DNA from: Streptomyces sp. CC53
Lineage (GTDB): Bacteria; Actinomycetota; Actinomycetes; Streptomycetales; Streptomycetaceae
Direction: 5' to 3'
NCBI RefSeq assembly: GCF_001865245.1
Contig: NZ_MKXB01000194.1
Location: 130,747 to 194,746 of the forward strand
Length of the DNA stretch: 64,000 nt
Translations under genes and position numbers: made by a program
The notes under the pieces: generated by a model
What the model was told of the DNA's origin: nothing
Database searches by the model: none
What the model saw: only the letters and a program-made list of their open reading frames with translations
Part shown: positions 16,695-24,054 of the stretch, piece by piece
Layout of the letters: each line of letters starts with the position of its first letter
Numbering within the stretch: position 1 is the first letter of the stretch

Positions 16695-16958
16695 GTGCTG
16701 AGCACCATGCAGGACGTACCGCTGACCGTGACCCGCATCCTGCACCACGGGATGACGATCCACGGGAAGTCGCAGATCACCACCTGGACCGGTGATCCGG
16801 ACGCCCCGCGCCGCCGCAGCTTCGCCGAGGCCGGGGCCCGGGCGACCCGGCTCGCGGGCGCCCTGCGCGACGGCCTCGGAGTCGCCGAGGGCGACCGTGT
16901 GGCGACCCTCATGTGGAACAGGGTGTCCAAAACACGCGGGGGCCCCTTGGGCGCCTGA
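16695..16958 (+). pseudogene. Severed 5' end of the host acyl-CoA synthetase gene
   Basis: It encodes the first 75 residues of an AMP-forming acyl-CoA synthetase (STMQDVPLTV ... TLMWN) from GTG 16695 after GGGAGGACGCC. It then reads 12 residues of prophage sequence (RVSKTRGGPLGA) to a stop. The rest of the gene lies 39 kb away at 55860-57394. About 53 of the 75 shared residues match the phage-supplied N-terminus there. Excision would rejoin the host gene exactly. While the prophage is present this stub keeps the native promoter and operator and may make an 87-residue fragment. Confidence 0.93.
16896..16934. other. attL of the prophage
   Basis: Left junction. The 13-bp core ctcatgtggaaca is at 16908-16920; host coding sequence lies to its left. 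Phage sequence to its right contains the half-site GTGTCCAAAACA (16923-16934), which is the inverted partner of TGTTTTGGGCAC at the right junction. Confidence 0.88.
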
Positions 16959-16987
16959 CCTGGGGTGATGCGCGGTAGGGGCAGTAA

Positions 16988-17024
16988 GCGACCCCGGCGC
17001 TTGTGGTCATGGCGCCGGGGTCGC
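16988..17024. terminator. Perfect 13-bp hairpin at the prophage left end
   Basis: GCGACCCCGGCGC (16988-17000) pairs with 17012-17024. It probably stops leftward late phage transcription before it enters the host stub. Confidence 0.8.
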
Positions 17025-17038
17025 GTGTGTTGCGGACC

Positions 17039-17065
17039 GCGCCGCCCCCTCGGAGGGGGCGGCGC
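17039..17065. terminator. Second hairpin at the prophage left end
   Basis: GCGCCGCCCCCT (17039-17050) pairs with AGGGGGCGGCGC (17054-17065), a 3-nt loop. In tandem with the previous hairpin. Confidence 0.8.
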
Positions 17066-17093
17066 GGGGCCAGGGGGCGAGTAGGGCCTGCTT

Positions 17094-17540
17094 CTACGGG
17101 AGATGCTTGTTGGACAGCAACTCTCGGGCCTGTTCCATCAGGTTGGGGTCCTCAAAGGCGAAGCGCCCTGTAACCAGGGAGGAATAGCCGCCAAAGGTCG
17201 GAGAAGGGCCTTCGAGGGTTGCTGACCACTCGGTTTCTAGTTGCCACTTCGCGTTCACGTGCATGTGTCCTGGCTTGGGAATGATGCGAGAGGCGTGCCC
17301 CGTATTGATCAGCCAATACGCCGCTGCCGGCTTCCCCCACTCCCCTATCTTTCCGTGCCTTTCAGCAATCCGCCTCAGATCTGCGTCAGGGATCTCGGGA
17401 TAGGGGACATACCCAATTACGGCTGTGCGGTTGCCGGCGCCAGTGGAAGCGTGAGCGAGAATGCAGACCGTCCGCTCTTGCCAGTCGTACAGTAAGGGGA
17501 GGGCGTTGACGCGCCCTTCGCCGGTAATGAGCTTACCCAT
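17094..17540 (-). CDS. Hypothetical accessory protein at the prophage left end
   Basis: A 148-residue soluble protein (MGKLITGEGRVNALPLLYDW...). Its base composition is clearly lower in GC than the phage structural genes. It lies alone between two terminators, beyond the lysis genes, where temperate phages carry late-acquired cargo ('morons'). No family recognised; no membrane segment or metal motif stands out. It could be expressed in the lysogen from its own promoter, but the sequence does not show one clearly. Confidence 0.7.
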   Translation of the reverse strand: MGKLITGEGRVNALPLLYDWQERTVCILAHASTGAGNRTAVIGYVPYPEIPDADLRRIAERHGKIGEWGKPAAAYWLINTGHASRIIPKPGHMHVNAKWQLETEWSATLEGPSPTFGGYSSLVTGRFAFEDPNLMEQARELLSNKHLP

Positions 17541-17560
17541 GTGCTTCCTCTGCTGCGAAA

Positions 17561-17593
17561 GGGTCCGGGTACGCGTTCTGCGTACCCGGACCC
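17561..17593. terminator. Hairpin between two accessory genes
   Basis: Perfect 14-bp stem GGGTCCGGGTACGC (17561-17574) with 17580-17593, loop of 5. Confidence 0.85.
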
Positions 17594-17634
17594 TACCGGT
17601 ACTGGGGGACGCCTACTTGGCGTCTGCCGCTACG

Positions 17635-18075
17635 TCAGCAGCCGCCGTCGCCGCAGCAGGCCGGGGGGTTGCACTCGCCAGCCGTGCCCCACATGGTCGG
17701 GACCACGGCGAAGCCAGCAGCCTTGATCTTGCCGACCACATCGGCCATGAGCCCCTTCGTCCGCACCGCGGCGCTCGGCCGGTGGTGGAGGAAGTAGCCG
17801 AAGTGCTCGTTGCACCAGTCGGCGTACTCCTCGCTGTGCAGCATGAACGTGTGCCATCCGGGGTCCACGACCTTGCTCGGGGACATGGTGTCGCCGGATC
17901 GGGTGGTGCCCATCACCCACAGGAGGGCAAGGGCCTGGTCCATGATGAGGGCGGCCGTGCCGCGCTCGTACTGGTACTCCTCGGCGCAGAAGTCCGTGAG
18001 TCGGTCGAACAGGGCGGCCGACACGAGGTCTCGGCCCTGGCGCAGCTTGGCCGGGCGTTCCAGGGTGACACTCAT
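17635..18075 (-). CDS. Glycine-rich-domain-like protein with Cys-rich tail
   Basis: A 146-residue protein starting MSVTLERPAKL. The central motif VVDPGWHTFMLHSEEYADWC resembles the plant/bacterial glycine-rich-domain (GRDP-like) family, which is common as orphan genes in Streptomyces. The end CNPPACCGDGGC is unusually rich in Cys and could bind metal. ATG 18075 follows GAAGGGAAT. It lies in the accessory zone of the prophage; a phage function is not evident, so it is probably cargo. Function unknown. Confidence 0.72.
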   Translation of the reverse strand: MSVTLERPAKLRQGRDLVSAALFDRLTDFCAEEYQYERGTAALIMDQALALLWVMGTTRSGDTMSPSKVVDPGWHTFMLHSEEYADWCNEHFGYFLHHRPSAAVRTKGLMADVVGKIKAAGFAVVPTMWGTAGECNPPACCGDGGC

Positions 18076-18160
18076 GGGATTCCCTTCGGTTGGGTTCCTT
18101 GCGTGCACTTGCAGGTCACCCCGGAGGAACGGAACTCCACCGTGGTGCAGGGGTGACCAG

Positions 18161-18245
18161 TGCCCTTGCCCGGAATCGAACCGGGCTCTCCGCGCGATGT
18201 GAAGAGAGCAGGTGCGCGGGCTCTACCTGGCTGAGCTACGAGGGC
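18161..18245 (-). tRNA. tRNA-like sequence with an enlarged anticodon loop
   Basis: On the minus strand there is an acceptor stem GCCCTCG/CAAGGGC (6 of 7 pairs), a D-arm GCTC...GAGC and a perfect T-arm CCCGG-TTCGATT-CCGGG. A 5-nt variable loop and discriminator A are also present. The anticodon arm is CGCGC/GCGCG but encloses 18 nt instead of 7, so no anticodon can be assigned with confidence; TTCAC lies in the loop. CCA is not encoded. It could be a decayed phage tRNA, a tRNA with an 11-nt insertion removed by an unknown route, or a tRNA mimic. Confidence 0.6.
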
Positions 18246-18474
18246 TTGGGCGGGCACGGTCAATGACTGGCACGCCCGACATTGGGCAGTCCGCTGGAAG
18301 ACTGTCGCGCTGGTGGACAGCGAGGCGACCATGTCTATCGACATAAACCAGCCGCCTACAGAGCAGGCCCGGACACCGAAGTGAGACGACTGCGCCTGTC
18401 CAGAAGTCCCGATGTACCTGATGCAGCCACCCCAGGTCGGTAGGGCTGTTCGTGATCTCAATGAACCGGGCCAT
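18223..18474 (-). CDS. Doubtful small ORF next to the tRNA-like sequence
   Basis: An 83-residue frame from ATG 18474 (MARFIEITNSPTDLGWLH...). Its 3' end overlaps the tRNA-like sequence, and an overlapping frame from about 18455 leftward has better third-position GC and a CRACQS motif. One of the two, or a frameshifted combination, may be a small gene. Neither is recognised, and I cannot choose between them. Confidence 0.25.
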   Translation of the reverse strand: MARFIEITNSPTDLGWLHQVHRDFWTGAVVSLRCPGLLCRRLVYVDRHGRLAVHQRDSLPADCPMSGVPVIDRARPSPRSSAR

Positions 18475-18492
18475 TGGTGTCCCTCGGTGGGG

Positions 18493-18563
18493 CCCGCCCC
18501 CTCCCTAGGGGGAACGAATTGGTGGGGGAAGCCAATTCGGGACTCGTCCAGGGAGGGGGCGGG
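18493..18563. terminator. Nested double hairpin
   Basis: Outer arms CCCGCCCCCTCCCT (18493-18506) and 18550-18563 are perfect 14-bp partners. Nested inside is CGAATTGG/CCAATTCG (18515-18522, 18532-18539). It lies right after the four-gene minus-strand operon and before the doubtful ORF, so it is probably its terminator. Confidence 0.7.
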
Positions 18564-18566
18564 AGC

Positions 18567-18869
18567 CTAGTACGGGCCGCGTGCGGCGACGCCAATGACG
18601 AATCCGCACGAGCCGCTGATCATGGCAATGAGAAGGGGGCCCGCGAAGGCGGCCACGGAGTGCCACGGCCGATGCCGGCGCGACTTATGGCGTCGTTTCG
18701 TGGTCTTGGATGTCTCGCATCGCTCGCACCCTCTGAGGCACGGGGGGTGCTTACTGCCAGGTGGCAGGTAGACAACGCCAGACTTCACGCTCATTGCTCC
18801 TCCGTACGAAGTCCACCACCCTTCGGGGCTCCCTTCATACGGCGTTCCTTCGAACGGGTCAGGCTCCAT
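18567..18869 (-). CDS. Small membrane protein, last gene of the whiJ-like locus
   Basis: A 100-residue protein. The N-terminal part is hydrophilic (MEPDPFEGTPYEGSPEGWW), a central Cys/His/Lys-rich stretch follows (CLRGCERC, then basic RRHKSRRHR), and residues ~72-95 form one membrane helix (FAGPLLIAMISGSCGFVIGV). Its ATG overlaps the stop of the upstream gene (ATGA). It is the distal gene of a four-gene leftward operon divergent from the Xre/DUF397 pair. No family recognised. Confidence 0.65.
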   Translation of the reverse strand: MEPDPFEGTPYEGSPEGWWTSYGGAMSVKSGVVYLPPGSKHPPCLRGCERCETSKTTKRRHKSRRHRPWHSVAAFAGPLLIAMISGSCGFVIGVAARGPY

Positions 18870-19105
18870 CACCACTCCGTCTGCCTGTAGGCCCGTGCCG
18901 CGGGCCCCAGCGCCGTCGACATGGGGACGGACTCCAGGTTGTCGGGACTGGCGTCCCACTCTCGCCCGCCGCCCGGCGGGCGGAGCTGGACGTAGCCGCC
19001 GATGCGACCCATGACGAGCCCTACACGCCCGGTGGACGTGTCGCGTACGGCTTCCCCCACTCCCCATGGCTGCGGGTACTTCTGCGTGGTCTCGGGGGCG
19101 CTCAC
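18869..19105 (-). CDS. Small beta-rich hypothetical protein
   Basis: A 78-residue protein from GTG 19105. VGEAVRDTSTGRVGLVMG and YVQLRPPGGGREWDASPDNL are typical of short Streptomyces proteins found beside Xre/DUF397 pairs. The start codon overlaps the stop of the preceding gene, and its own stop overlaps the next start, so it is translationally coupled on both sides. Function unknown. Confidence 0.7.
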   Translation of the reverse strand: MSAPETTQKYPQPWGVGEAVRDTSTGRVGLVMGRIGGYVQLRPPGGGREWDASPDNLESVPMSTALGPAARAYRQTEW

Positions 19106-19299
19106 GCCGCCCCCTCAGCGGGGGACCGGTGCGGGTGTGCCGCGGTGATCGCGCTGTAGCGTCGGACGCCTTCAACAGTTTGCTGAATGCGTGCCGATGT
19201 GCGGCCTCGGTGGGCCGCCCGGCAGATGCGACAGCCGGGATGCGCCACGGGCTCAAGGCTCGGCATGAACACGGCTGGTGCCGCCTCTCGTGCGGTCAC
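19102..19299 (-). CDS. Small CxxC hypothetical protein
   Basis: A 65-residue protein from GTG 19299. It contains HPGCRICRAAHRGR, a CxxC with a nearby His, suggesting a small zinc site. It overlaps the start of the following gene by four bases. Part of the four-gene operon divergent from the Xre gene. Not recognised. Confidence 0.6.
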   Translation of the reverse strand: MTAREAAPAVFMPSLEPVAHPGCRICRAAHRGRTSARIQQTVEGVRRYSAITAAHPHRSPAEGAA

Positions 19300-19484
19300 C
19301 GGGCCACCTCCTTATGAAGATCTGTCCGCAGCGCCTTTGCGGTCCTGTCGAGCATCCACGCCGTGTGGTCCCGCATGAGGGCGGGGATGTCGAGCCAGTC
19401 CGGCCGCGTGGGTAGGGGCGGCACAGAACAGCACGAGGACGGGACGCCATCCGTCGGCGCGTGCGTGGTCGGTGCGGGTCTCAT
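19296..19484 (-). CDS. First gene of the small operon divergent from the Xre gene
   Basis: A 62-residue protein from ATG 19484 with a natural-looking second half (RPDWLDIPALMRDHTAWMLD then RTAKALRTDLHKEVAR). It starts about 120 bp from the divergent Xre gene, so both probably share a control region. It overlaps the next gene by GTGA. Similar short acidic/helical proteins accompany Xre/DUF397 loci in Streptomyces chromosomes. Confidence 0.6.
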   Translation of the reverse strand: MRPAPTTHAPTDGVPSSCCSVPPLPTRPDWLDIPALMRDHTAWMLDRTAKALRTDLHKEVAR

Positions 19485-19605
19485 GGTCGGCCCTTTACTG
19501 CTGTCCGTAATTGCGTACTCACAGCATGGGCAGACGCGGCTACGCTCACTAGACCGGAGCTTTGGACATCGCCAACTGTCCAACGATCAAAGGGGGTTCG
19601 ATCTG

Positions 19606-20433
19606 GTGAGCGTCGAAAACGAGAACGATCGCGTTGCTGACCCGTCCGCTTCACCCCTGGCGCACTTTGGCCATGAGGTGCGCATTGAGCGGGAGCGGCT
19701 AGGCATGTCCCGCAAGGAGCTGGGAGCCGAGGCGCACTGCGGGTACTCCCTTGTGGCGAAGATCGAGGCCGGGGAGCGTGTTCCGGGGTTGGACTTCGCG
19801 GAGGCATGCGACCGAGTGTTTCCGAACACTGGCGGCCGTTTCGTTCGGCTCTGGCCGTTGGCCCTGCGGTATGCCTTCCCGCCGTGGTTCCGGCACTACG
19901 TGGAACTTGAAGCGAAGGCGACCGTGGTGAAGATGTTCCACCCCACGTTGCTCCCGGGGCTCGTGCAGACGCGGCCGTACGCAGAGGCGGTCTTGCGTAC
20001 CGGCCGGCCGACGAACCTTGAAGATCTGGTGACGGCCCGCATGGGGCGGCAGCGCATCCTCACCCGCGAGGAGAATCCGGCGCGCTTGTGGTTGGTGCTG
20101 AACGAAAGCGCCCTTCGCAACCCCGTTGGTGACGCTTCGATCATGCGTGCTCAGCTGAACCAACTACGTGACCTGGCCGAGACTCCGCGGCATCGGGTGC
20201 AGATCGTCCCCCAGCGCAAGGCGAACAACCTCGTGGTCAGCCCCTTCGGGCTGTTGGCGTTCAGGGAGGGGGCCGACGTAGTGCATGTGGACGGCTTCCC
20301 GCGGGGGTACATCCTGGCTGACGAAGGAGACGTTGCGGCGGCGCAGGATGCCTATGATCTTCTGACCGCCATGGCCGCGCCGCCGGATGAGACGGCAGAC
20401 ATGATCGACACCATTGCGAAGGACTTCCCATGA
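19606..20433 (+). CDS. Xre regulator with DUF5753 domain (WhiJ-like)
   Basis: A 275-residue protein with an N-terminal Xre HTH (about 22-75; RLGMSRKELGAEAHCGYSLV) and a C-terminal DUF5753 domain (ARLWLVLNESALRNPVG, RVQIVPQRKANNLVVSPFG). Start at GTG 19606 after AAGGGGG. With the overlapping DUF397 gene it forms the regulator/partner pair known in Streptomyces from the whiJ and abaA-type loci, where it affects development or antibiotics. On a phage it could alter lysogen physiology. It runs opposite to nearly all phage genes. Confidence 0.92.
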   Translation: MSVENENDRVADPSASPLAHFGHEVRIERERLGMSRKELGAEAHCGYSLVAKIEAGERVPGLDFAEACDRVFPNTGGRFVRLWPLALRYAFPPWFRHYVELEAKATVVKMFHPTLLPGLVQTRPYAEAVLRTGRPTNLEDLVTARMGRQRILTREENPARLWLVLNESALRNPVGDASIMRAQLNQLRDLAETPRHRVQIVPQRKANNLVVSPFGLLAFREGADVVHVDGFPRGYILADEGDVAAAQDAYDLLTAMAAPPDETADMIDTIAKDFP

Positions 20434-20645
20434 CGCTCAACCACAGAGCCCCTGACCCCGACTGGACCAGTTCCAGCTACAGCCAGAGCAACGGCGGAGA
20501 GTGCATCGAGTGGGCGCCCGGCCACGCGCGGGCCACGGGTGAGTTCCTGGTGCGGGACAGCAAGAATCCGGGCGGCCCTCGGCTGAGGCTGACGCGTTCG
20601 GGCTTCGCTGGGCTGGTGGAGCTGGCCAAGCGCGCCGACGTGTAA
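20430..20645 (+). CDS. DUF397-domain partner protein
   Basis: A 71-residue DUF397 protein (WTSSSYSQSNGGECIEWAPG ... VRDSKNPGGPRLRLTRSGF). Its ATG overlaps the Xre stop (ATGA), guaranteeing coupled translation. DUF397 proteins pair with DUF5753 Xre regulators throughout Streptomyces and are thought to act as their antagonists or co-regulators. A hairpin 50 bp after the stop ends the operon. Confidence 0.92.
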   Translation: MTLNHRAPDPDWTSSSYSQSNGGECIEWAPGHARATGEFLVRDSKNPGGPRLRLTRSGFAGLVELAKRADV

Positions 20646-20693
20646 CGCCCTCTCTCGGGTGTCGCCGGTACCGTCCGGTGCAACGCACAAGAG

Positions 20694-20732
20694 CGCCCCC
20701 CGTACGGCCACCGAACGGCCTTACGGGGGGCG
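20694..20732. terminator. Bidirectional hairpin between the DUF397 and lysis genes
   Basis: CGCCCCCCGTACGGCC (20694-20709) pairs with 20717-20732 with one mismatch. It lies between converging ends of the DUF397 gene (plus) and the lysis operon (minus). Confidence 0.85.
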
Positions 20733-20736
20733 TTGC

Positions 20737-21000
20737 TTATGCGCGGGTGGCGAGCTGCCAGAGGGACAGGGCGAGGCCGGACACGGCGACCAGGGCGGCG
20801 ACGGATGGGAGCGGCCATCGGCCGCGTTCGAGGGTGTCGAGCCGCTGCTCGTGGTCGGCGAGGGCGCGGTCGGTCTGGTCGCCGCGCTGGACAAGTAGAG
20901 CGAGACTGCCGTCGACTCTGGCGAAACCGGCAGTCATGGTGCCGCGCAGCTTCTCCAATTCGACGGCGACGGACTGGTCGGGCGGGGGCGGCTGGCTCAC
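20737..21000 (-). CDS. Coiled-coil protein with C-terminal membrane helix (lysis-associated)
   Basis: An 87-residue protein. The N-terminal two thirds form a charged coiled coil (VAVELEKLRGTMTAGFARV, HEQRLDTLERGR). A single membrane helix follows (VAALVAVSGLALSLWQLA). This XhlA-like layout beside a holin candidate and endolysin suggests a lysis or holin-accessory role. It overlaps the upstream holin-like gene by ATGA. Confidence 0.72.
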   Translation of the reverse strand: MSQPPPPDQSVAVELEKLRGTMTAGFARVDGSLALLVQRGDQTDRALADHEQRLDTLERGRWPLPSVAALVAVSGLALSLWQLATRA

Positions 21001-21257
21001 TGGTCACCGCCGGCGTCGTCGTCGACCAGGCCGAGGCCGACCCGGTCGAGCAGGGCCTCGACGACGGGCGAGGCCATGGCGCGGGCGGCGATGCCGGCGA
21101 CGGCGGCGGCCGAGGCGGCGGCGCCGACCAGCCACGGGGCGGCGACGGCCAGGGCGTCGGAGTCGGCGACGACCGCGGCCAGGGCGGGTACGACGGTGAC
21201 GACCGCGGCGGCCGTCTGAAGCGCGGTACGGATGGCGCGCTTGGTCTTCGGGGTCAT
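20997..21257 (-). CDS. Holin candidate
   Basis: An 86-residue hydrophobic protein with two membrane helices (ALQTAAAVVTVVPALAAVV and APWLVGAAASAAAVAGIAA) between a basic N-terminus and an acidic C-terminus. Length, topology and position right after the endolysin gene fit a phage holin that permeabilises the membrane for lysis. Start ATG 21257 follows GAGAGGAACC. Confidence 0.78.
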   Translation of the reverse strand: MTPKTKRAIRTALQTAAAVVTVVPALAAVVADSDALAVAAPWLVGAAASAAAVAGIAARAMASPVVEALLDRVGLGLVDDDAGGDQ

Positions 21258-21319
21258 GGGGGGTTCCTCTCGGAAGTTGGGTGCGCCGCGCCCGGCGCGG
21301 TGCTGAGCGGGCGCGGGGG

Positions 21320-22381
21320 TCAGGTGAACAGGCGGCGCCACGTCTGCGGGCCGGGGTAGCCGTCGGCGTCGGAGCCTCGCCACCCTTGGGAGCGCTGGAA
21401 GTCCTGGACGTTGCGACGGTCGGCTTCGCCCCAGCGGGGGCCGGGGCCGCGGTGGTAGTGGCGGCCGTAGCCCTTGGCGACCAGGCGCTCGCCGAGCATG
21501 GTCACGTACCGGTTGTTAGCGCCCGGCCGGAACTTGTCGCGGCCGGGGAACGCGGGCTCGGCCTTGGCCGGTGCCTTGCCCGGGAGGGCGCCGAGCAGGC
21601 GCCGCAGCGACGTTTCTCCGGGCACGCCGTCGGCGTCGGCTCCGGTGTAGCCGAGGGAGCGCTGATAGGCCGCGTACGCCGCGGTGTCGGCATCGGTCCA
21701 CGTAGGCCCGGGGCCGACCCTGTAGGGGGCGCCGAATCCAGCGGCGACCAGGGCCTCGCCGACGCGGGTCACATGGGGGCCGTGCGCGCCGTAGCCGTAC
21801 TGCACTCCATTGATGGTGGTGCGGTAGCGGGCGATGCTCGGCACGGTGCCGGACGTGCCGCCCTGCGGCGCGGTTCCGTCCGCGGGCTGCTCCGTGGCCT
21901 TGACCGGCATGCCAGCCCGCACCCATGCGTACAGCTTGTCGCCGGGGCACTGGGTAGCGATGCCGTCGCGGTGGCCACGCTGGGCGAGGGTGCGGCCGGT
22001 CTTGCGGCACGCTTCGTCGTACAGGGCACGGCACGCGGCGAGGGCGGCCTCGCTCGGCTCCTGGTCGCCGCCGACGGCGATCTGTACGCCAATCCCGGAC
22101 ACGTTGTGCCCGGGGCAGTGCGCGCCCTTGCGCTCCCACCCGCGGCCCTCGTAGACGGTGCCGGCCTGGTCGACGACGAAGTGATAGCCGATGCCGGCCC
22201 ACCCCTGAGCGTGGTGCTGCGCGTCGATGGCGCGGGGGATGGCGTAGCCGGTGCGGCCGATGTGGTGCGCGCCGTCGTAGTGGACGAAGAATTCGCGGCG
22301 GTCGCTGAGTGGGACGTGGGCGGGGTCGCCGTTCCACGGCTTGGCGCCCCACGTGGCACGGCTGATGATCTCGACGGGCAT
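21320..22381 (-). CDS. Endolysin: PGRP-type amidase with two cell-wall-binding repeats
   Basis: A 353-residue endolysin. An N-acetylmuramoyl-L-alanine amidase/PGRP domain (about 1-170) has zinc-ligand contexts FFVHYDGAHH, GYHFVVDQAG and RGHRDGIATQCPGD. Two C-terminal ~75-residue repeats follow, each with a GPGP...W motif and GADADG/GSDADG...PG..T..RL (about 200-275 and 290-353). These resemble actinophage peptidoglycan-binding repeats. ATG 22381 is preferred over ATG 22399 because GGAGA precedes it. It cleaves the stem peptide from glycan strands at the end of the lytic cycle. Confidence 0.93.
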   Translation of the reverse strand: MPVEIISRATWGAKPWNGDPAHVPLSDRREFFVHYDGAHHIGRTGYAIPRAIDAQHHAQGWAGIGYHFVVDQAGTVYEGRGWERKGAHCPGHNVSGIGVQIAVGGDQEPSEAALAACRALYDEACRKTGRTLAQRGHRDGIATQCPGDKLYAWVRAGMPVKATEQPADGTAPQGGTSGTVPSIARYRTTINGVQYGYGAHGPHVTRVGEALVAAGFGAPYRVGPGPTWTDADTAAYAAYQRSLGYTGADADGVPGETSLRRLLGALPGKAPAKAEPAFPGRDKFRPGANNRYVTMLGERLVAKGYGRHYHRGPGPRWGEADRRNVQDFQRSQGWRGSDADGYPGPQTWRRLFT

Positions 22382-22454
22382 AGGGGTGTCTCCAGACATG
22401 AAAAAGCGCCCGGCGCAGTGCGCTCGGGCGTGTGGAAGATGGGGCGGGCGGGGG

Positions 22455-23951
22455 TCAGACGATGGCGGCCCAATAGCAGGTCGTCGACTCAGCGAAGGCG
22501 CCGGCTGTGAGGGTGGCGGGCAGGCTCGTGAGGCTGGTGGAGGTGGTTTGCCGCCACCGGTGTACGCCGCTCGACGACGCGCCGACCGCGCCCGACGTTG
22601 TCGAGGTCGAGCCGCCCCAGTTCGTCGCCGCGAGGAAGGGCGTCGCTGTCGTGCTGCCCTTGATCAGGATTGCTACGTAGTAGTGGCCCGGGGCGAGGCT
22701 GACGGGTGCGGACATGGTGATGGGCGCGATCTGCCCGCCGACGTTGTGCACTTCCGGAAGCTGGGACAGGGCGGGGCCGGATGTGGCGAGGAGGGCGAGT
22801 TCCGCGCTGTAGATGCCGAACTCCGCGGCGGTGGTGGTCGTGTTCGGCTTGTCGTAGCCCATGACGTGCACGGCGATCTGCGACACCGTGCGCGCGGTGC
22901 GCAGGGGCACTCCGACAAGGTAGAGGCGGCCAGCCTGCGCGGGCATGTCACCGGGGGTGCGCGAGTGCGCGTGAAGGTCGTAGGCCCATGCACTCAGCCC
23001 GTAGTCCTGCGGAAGCCACGTTCCGGGGGCCGCCTCGACGGCGATCACGGACTCGTCCTTCTGGCGGATCTTGAGCCTTCCGCCCTCGCTGTAGAGGACG
23101 CAGCCGCTTGGCGTACTGGTGGGGATGGTGAGGGTGTCGGGGAAGGCCAGTACGCCCCCGCCGCCGCCGGCGAGGCTGGTGGACGACCCACCTAGCCGAA
23201 CGTTGGGGAAAGAGCTGGTCGCCGTCGTGGCCATGCCGCCGTTGAGTACGCCGCCCGTGCTCGGGTACGCCCCGACGGCGGCGGCGTCGAGGACGATGTC
23301 GGCCGCGGACTGGCCGTTGACGGACTGAACGATGCCGGGGGCTCCGGCCGGCCCCGGTTCGCCCTGGGGTCCGGCGGGTCCCTGGGGTCCGGCGGGCCCT
23401 TCGGGGCCGGTAGGTCCCTGCTCGCCCTGGGGGCCCTGTGGCCCCGGGGCGCCCTGTGGTCCTGCGGGACCGGCCGGGCCGGTGTCGCCCGTGGCGCCCT
23501 GGGGGCCGACCAGGGACGCGAGCCACTGCTCGGCGGTGCCCTGATAACCGGCCTTCACCGCGACCTCGTACGCGCTGTCGCCGCGTACGGCGACGTAGGC
23601 GGGGGTCGTGGGGTCGGTCGGCGCGATGTCCGCGATATCGACCGCGGGCGTCTCCATAGGCAAGAGGATCTGATAGGTGCGGCCGGTGGCCACTCCTGCA
23701 AGCTGTTCGGCGACGCTGTATGACCAGCCGGCAGGGTTCATGCCGGGGGCGTCGGTGGCGGGCAAGCCGACGGCGAAGGCGCCTTGGGCGTCGAGCGGCG
23801 CGATGACCGGGCCGCCGAGGATGACGTCAGAATCGGGGAAACTGACCAGGGCGGGGGCCCGGAACACAACCTGCCCGGTGAGGGGTGTGCCGTCAGGTAG
23901 GAGGTACCGGCCCGTGACTTGGACCGTGGGTATCGACTCGGGAAGAGCCAT
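22455..23951 (-). CDS. Tail fibre/receptor-binding protein with collagen-like stalk
   Basis: A 498-residue virion protein. Residues 1-115 are a beta-rich head with VTGRYLLPDGTPLTGQVVF, which binds the tail. About 115-140 carries AYEVAVKAGYQGTAEQWLAS, a motif common before phage fibre stalks. About 142-210 is a run of Gly-X-Y triplets (GPAGPAGPQGAPGPQG...). The rest is a trimeric-type C-terminal domain, which probably recognises the host surface. The collagen stretch makes the matching DNA strongly repetitive. Confidence 0.88.
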   Translation of the reverse strand: MALPESIPTVQVTGRYLLPDGTPLTGQVVFRAPALVSFPDSDVILGGPVIAPLDAQGAFAVGLPATDAPGMNPAGWSYSVAEQLAGVATGRTYQILLPMETPAVDIADIAPTDPTTPAYVAVRGDSAYEVAVKAGYQGTAEQWLASLVGPQGATGDTGPAGPAGPQGAPGPQGPQGEQGPTGPEGPAGPQGPAGPQGEPGPAGAPGIVQSVNGQSAADIVLDAAAVGAYPSTGGVLNGGMATTATSSFPNVRLGGSSTSLAGGGGGVLAFPDTLTIPTSTPSGCVLYSEGGRLKIRQKDESVIAVEAAPGTWLPQDYGLSAWAYDLHAHSRTPGDMPAQAGRLYLVGVPLRTARTVSQIAVHVMGYDKPNTTTTAAEFGIYSAELALLATSGPALSQLPEVHNVGGQIAPITMSAPVSLAPGHYYVAILIKGSTTATPFLAATNWGGSTSTTSGAVGASSSGVHRWRQTTSTSLTSLPATLTAGAFAESTTCYWAAIV

Positions 23952-24054
23952 CGGCGGATGCCTCCATCGTGGGCGGGAGCATGGTCAGGGGGTCGTCGCC
24001 GGGGGCGGGCATGGCGCCGCTTGACCCGGGGTCCGGTTCGGTGGGCGCGGTCAC
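23893..24054 (-). CDS. Small acidic protein bridging two tail genes
   Basis: A 53-residue frame from GTG 24054, which overlaps the upstream stop by GTGA. It ends inside the start of the fibre gene. It is Pro/Asp-rich (EPDPGSSGAMPAPGDDPLT). Short acidic proteins in this position occur in related siphophages. Coupling at both ends supports it, but it is short. Confidence 0.5.
   Translation of the reverse strand: MTAPTEPDPGSSGAMPAPGDDPLTMLPPTMEASADGSSRVDTHGPSHGPVPPT

Noticed and set aside
23332..23544. Plus-strand Gly-Pro-Trp-rich frame
   Set aside because: Antisense of the collagen-like triplets in the tail fibre gene; the repeat in the DNA is a codon effect.
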